Below, piece by piece: positions 61,468 through 64,000 of a stretch of DNA of 64,000 nucleotides. Under the pieces are notes generated by a model. That model saw only the letters and a list, made by a program, of their open reading frames with translations. It was not told the origin of the DNA and searched no databases. Source of the stretch: Dactylosporangium roseum (lineage in GTDB: Bacteria; Actinomycetota; Actinomycetes; Mycobacteriales; Micromonosporaceae); contig NZ_CP073721.1 in NCBI RefSeq assembly GCF_025264685.1, positions 5,323,001-5,387,000 of the forward strand, given 5' to 3'. How positions within the stretch are numbered: position 1 is the stretch's first letter; each line of letters begins with the position of its first letter. Position numbers and translations under genes: made by a program.

Positions 61468-61494
61468 GGGACGTCGAGCACTCGTCGGCGTCCC
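61468..61494. terminator. Probable terminator of the response regulator gene
   Basis: GGGACG and CGTCCC pair, with an inner CGA/TCG pairing, directly after the minus-strand stop codon; it may also stop transcripts from the kinase side. Confidence 0.5.
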
Positions 61495-61496
61495 GT

Positions 61497-62204
61497 CTAC
61501 GACCACCGTGGTGGCCCGGACCCGGGGACGACGAGTCCGGTCTCGTAGGCGAGCACGACGGCTTGCGCGCGGCTGGTGAGATTGAGTTTTGCCATCGCCC
61601 GATTGAGATGGGTCTTGACGGTTGCCTCGGTGATGACGAGGGAGGCGGCGATCTCGGCGTTGGCGGCACCGGTGCCGACCTGGCGCAGGACCTCCAGTTC
61701 CCGGGCGGTGAGCCCGTCGAGGTCGACCGGCCGTTCGGGCGGTGTCGGACCACCACGCTGCGCGTATGCCTCGATGAGCCGCCGGGTGACGGTCGGGGCG
61801 AAGAGCATGTCACCGGCCGCTACCGTGGCGATGGCGGCCAGCAGCCGCTCCGGCGGCGTGTCCTTGAACAGGAAGCCGTGCGCACCGGCTTGCAAGGCGT
61901 CGTACACGTACTCGTCGAGGTCGAAGGTGGTCAGGACAAGGATGCGCGGCGGACTGTCCCAGCTCTTGGCCTCGGCAAGGATGCGCCGGGTCGCATCGAT
62001 GCCGCCGGTGCCCGGCATGCGGATGTCCATCAGCACCACATCGGGCCGGTGGGCGCTCACCAGGTGGACGGCCTCGTCACCGTCCGCCGCCTGACCCACG
62101 ACCTCGTAGCCGGGCGCGGCGCACAGCAAGGCAGCCAGACCCGCCCGGATCAGCACCTGGTCGTCGACGACCAGCACCCGGATCGTTTCGATGTCGCGTC
62201 CCAT
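61497..62204 (-). CDS. NarL/LuxR-type response regulator (orphan)
   Basis: This 235-residue protein has a receiver domain (acidic VLVVDDQVLIRAG, phospho-Asp in VVLMDIRMPGTGG, Lys in FLFKDTPPE) and a C-terminal LuxR helix-turn-helix (LTARELEVLRQVGTG, then ITEATVKTHLNRAMAKLNL). No histidine kinase gene adjoins it. GGGGAGG precedes the ATG at 62204; the frame is open to 62342. It diverges from the lipoprotein gene and may control it. Confidence 0.9.
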   Translation of the reverse strand: MGRDIETIRVLVVDDQVLIRAGLAALLCAAPGYEVVGQAADGDEAVHLVSAHRPDVVLMDIRMPGTGGIDATRRILAEAKSWDSPPRILVLTTFDLDEYVYDALQAGAHGFLFKDTPPERLLAAIATVAAGDMLFAPTVTRRLIEAYAQRGGPTPPERPVDLDGLTARELEVLRQVGTGAANAEIAASLVITEATVKTHLNRAMAKLNLTSRAQAVVLAYETGLVVPGSGPPRWS

Positions 62205-62480
62205 CGCCTCCCCTGTGGCACAGTTCCGCAGGCCCCCCGCGCTGGCAAGACTAGCGCCACCGTGAACCCCCGCTCCGGCCGAGGACCGGGATTCAGGGTG
62301 CCGCCGTGGAGCGGTGCCGTTCCGCACGACGACGTCAGGCAATCCCCGGCCGATCGAAGGTGTTCCTCGGTGACCGCGCCCGGCTCGCGGTTCCCCGCGA
62401 TGTTGGCCGTCATGGACAGAATGTCGGTCTTCTCACTAAATCAACCGTCATAACTATCTATAACAGAGGATGGGTGGCAT
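62205..62480. promoter_or_regulatory. Divergent intergenic region of 276 bases
   Basis: No gene is seen. The last 45 bases before 62481 are strikingly AT-rich (CATAACTATC, TATAAC at 62459-62464) and probably hold the lipoprotein promoter; a clear -35 could not be chosen. GAGGA lies 11 bases before the ATG. Confidence 0.5.
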
Positions 62481-63665
62481 ATGCCGACTTACCAGCGGAT
62501 CCTCGCGGTCCTGAGCACGTCGCTGCTGATGAGCGCCCTGACGGCCTGCGGCTCGTCGGACGACGGCCCGGGCAGCGGATCAACGGCCGCCAACGGCCCG
62601 GGTGCCGAGTTCCGGGACCGGAATCTGCTGGTCACAGCCGTCTGCTCGACCGGCGCGAACGGCGGCTGGCTGGTAGAGGTGGACGGCTGGGACCCGAAGA
62701 CCTGGAAGCACGAGGCGAAAGCCGAGTTCCCGGTCCCGGCCGATGTCGTCGCCACCGAGGAGCAGGCCGACGCCGGATCGGAGGTCCGCTCGGGTCTGCT
62801 CGCACTGTGCACCCACGACCCCCGAGGCCCGCTGAGCAGGAGCACCCGAGACGGTGAGGGCGACGCGGCATCGGTGCGGCTGGTCCGATCACTGTTCGAC
62901 CGCGACTTCACAAAAATGGCCGTGGTCATCCGGAACGAGAACAGCGGTGCCAGCCACGTCGGCTACATCGATCGCGGCGGCAAGCTCACCGACCTCACCG
63001 CGACCGACACCGGCTTCGGATCCATACCCAGGGAGCAGCGCGCGGTCCTCAGTTCGGACGGAGCGGACGTCTGGTTCATCTACCGCGCCGACGGCGCGTG
63101 GAAGGTCGGCAGCCGATCGACGGGCGCGGACCACAAGCTCACGGACCGAGGTGCCGGCAAGGTGCCCGACCTTCCGCTGTTCCTGGTCGGCGACCCGGTC
63201 CGCGCGCTGACCGCGTACAACGTCGTGGTCTCACCCGACGGCAAGCGCTACAGCGGCTGGACACCGGGCAACAACAACGACGACGTCTTCGCGGTCCCGG
63301 CCGGCACCGCGGCGCTCACGGAGACCACCCCGAAGGTCGCGGACAACGGCTGTGCGGGGGCCGTGGGCTGGATCGACGACAACACCCTGCTGTGCTCGAT
63401 CGGCAGCGACGACAACCTGGCAGTGGTCACCGTCGACGGTCCGAAGGGCAAGGAGCGGCAACCCATCCTCCCCGACACCAACCGAAGCAACATCGGCATG
63501 GTGATCTCCCCCGACGGCGGGCAGGTCGTCTTCCTCAGCGCGTCCGGGACCGAACGCGAATACTGGATCACCGCAACCAAGCCGGGCGCCACGCCGAAGA
63601 AGGTGGAACGCACCGGCGAATTCTCCACCCTGGGCGACACCGCCGTCTTCGTCGAATGGCGCTGA
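62481..63665 (+). CDS. Beta-propeller-like lipoprotein
   Basis: This 394-residue protein has a lipoprotein signal with lipobox LTAC (Cys23). Repeated strand units follow, with TolB/WD40-like phrases (VVVSPDGKRYSGW, GWIDDNTLLCSIGSDDN, MVISPDGGQVVFLS), which suggest a propeller with paired Cys. It is anchored on the outer face of the membrane. The role is unknown; a decayed paralogue lies on the other side of the response regulator gene. Confidence 0.8.
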   Translation: MPTYQRILAVLSTSLLMSALTACGSSDDGPGSGSTAANGPGAEFRDRNLLVTAVCSTGANGGWLVEVDGWDPKTWKHEAKAEFPVPADVVATEEQADAGSEVRSGLLALCTHDPRGPLSRSTRDGEGDAASVRLVRSLFDRDFTKMAVVIRNENSGASHVGYIDRGGKLTDLTATDTGFGSIPREQRAVLSSDGADVWFIYRADGAWKVGSRSTGADHKLTDRGAGKVPDLPLFLVGDPVRALTAYNVVVSPDGKRYSGWTPGNNNDDVFAVPAGTAALTETTPKVADNGCAGAVGWIDDNTLLCSIGSDDNLAVVTVDGPKGKERQPILPDTNRSNIGMVISPDGGQVVFLSASGTEREYWITATKPGATPKKVERTGEFSTLGDTAVFVEWR

Positions 63666-63673
63666 CGCCACGC

Positions 63674-63740
63674 GCAGCGAGCACTTCCCGCAAGCCGAGG
63701 TAGGCCGGTCACAGCAGCACGGCGGCGGGATGCTCGCTGC
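63674..63740. repeat. Perfect 10-base inverted repeat with 47-base spacing
   Basis: GCAGCGAGCA (63674-63683) and TGCTCGCTGC (63731-63740) are exact reverse complements just after the lipoprotein stop. They may form a long-loop terminator. Confidence 0.55.
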
Positions 63741-63795
63741 CCCGCGGGACGGTCCGGCGGCCGGTGAGCGGGGAGAGTGCGGCACCACGCGGGTC

Positions 63796-63823
63796 GCCGC
63801 GGAGTCCATAGTAGACTCACGCG
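63796..63823. terminator. Bidirectional terminator between convergent genes
   Basis: CCGCG-GAGTC pairs with GACTC-CGCGG (one bulged A) around the 7-base loop CATAGTA. It lies between the lipoprotein gene and the minus-strand gene at the right edge. Confidence 0.6.
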
Positions 63824-63847
63824 GCGGCCCGCGGACGCATCAGAGGG

Positions 63848-64000
63848 TCACGCGCAGAAGTCGCGCCACGCCGCGACCCCGCCTGCATCGCGCAAGCGGT
63901 AGTCACCGGTTGACCAGTTGAGGTCGAACCAGAGATTCCACAGCGACCCGCGCTGTTCCAGATAGGCATTCATCGCGCGGACCCACGCCGCGCGGCCGGT
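63848..64000 (-). CDS. C-terminal end of an unidentified protein (cut by the window)
   Basis: The minus-strand frame is open from base 64000 to a TGA at 63848 and encodes 50 residues. The Trp-rich sequence (WVRAMNAYLEQRGSLWNLWF, then DLNWSTGDYRL and WRDFC) is clearly protein-like and could be the end of a glycoside hydrolase barrel, but this is a guess. The position behind a convergent terminator supports a real gene. Confidence 0.6.
   Translation of the reverse strand, partial: TGRAAWVRAMNAYLEQRGSLWNLWFDLNWSTGDYRLRDAGGVAAWRDFCA

Overview
The window is high-GC DNA (roughly 70% by eye) with many GTG starts, dense 4-base ATGA/GTGA gene overlaps and MoxR, DUF58 and SCO6880-type genes. This points to the chromosome of an actinomycete, probably a filamentous soil genus; the genus cannot be fixed from the sequence. 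About 57 genes are supported. No rRNA, tRNA, CRISPR array, transposase, integrase or plasmid origin was seen.

Positions 1-41,800 are a catabolic island for a carboxylic acid or cyclic ketone handled as CoA esters. The left block (1-9.8 kb, +) holds a cut-off amidohydrolase and a tightly coupled operon: enoyl-CoA hydratase, thiolase-fold protein, DUF35 partner, fused CoA-transferase, crotonase, acyl-CoA ligase and SDR. A canonical thiolase (9.8-11.0 kb, -) is divergent from a second + operon (11.2-16.7 kb): two acyl-CoA dehydrogenases, a second fused CoA-transferase and a crotonase with all the residues of 6-oxocamphor hydrolase. At 16.7-20.5 kb lie an ABC substrate-binding lipoprotein, a D-aminoacylase-like amidohydrolase and an isochorismatase-like hydrolase. 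From 34.8 back to 20.6 kb runs a long minus-strand series: DUF35, thiolase-fold protein, a 25-codon ORF, cupin, Baeyer-Villiger-type monooxygenase, IclR regulator, esterase, SDR, two acyl-CoA dehydrogenases, two MaoC hydratases, thiolase-fold protein, DUF35, ADP-forming acyl-CoA synthetase and MarR. A MaoC pair and an ABC ATPase/permease pair follow on + (35.1-38.1 kb), then an ArsB-like permease, a LysR regulator and an aminotransferase.

The recurring theme is a cholesterol-side-chain-like set (dehydrogenase pair, hydratase pair, thiolase-fold aldolase plus DUF35 protein). It occurs three times, but no sterol ring-degradation gene is present. With the diketone hydrolase and the monooxygenase, this suggests breakdown of a branched or polycyclic terpenoid-like compound. 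The substrate is an inference.

Positions 41.9-61.3 kb are a different unit: a MinD-like ATPase, a fibronectin-III surface protein, MoxR, DUF58 and a transglutaminase-fold membrane protein, then a divergent NlpC/P60 hydrolase and lipoprotein, and then a type IV secretion-like series (DUF6668, VirB2-like DUF6112, membrane-anchored protein, VirB6/TrbL-like, SCO6880-like, VirB4-type ATPase, VirD4-like protein, SseB-like protein, Ser/Thr kinase). No relaxase is present. The transglutaminase and the VirD4-like protein have both lost key catalytic residues.

The right end (61.3-64 kb) holds a decayed fragment of a lipoprotein gene, an orphan LuxR-type response regulator, the intact paralogous lipoprotein, a convergent terminator-like hairpin and the 3' end of an unidentified minus-strand gene.
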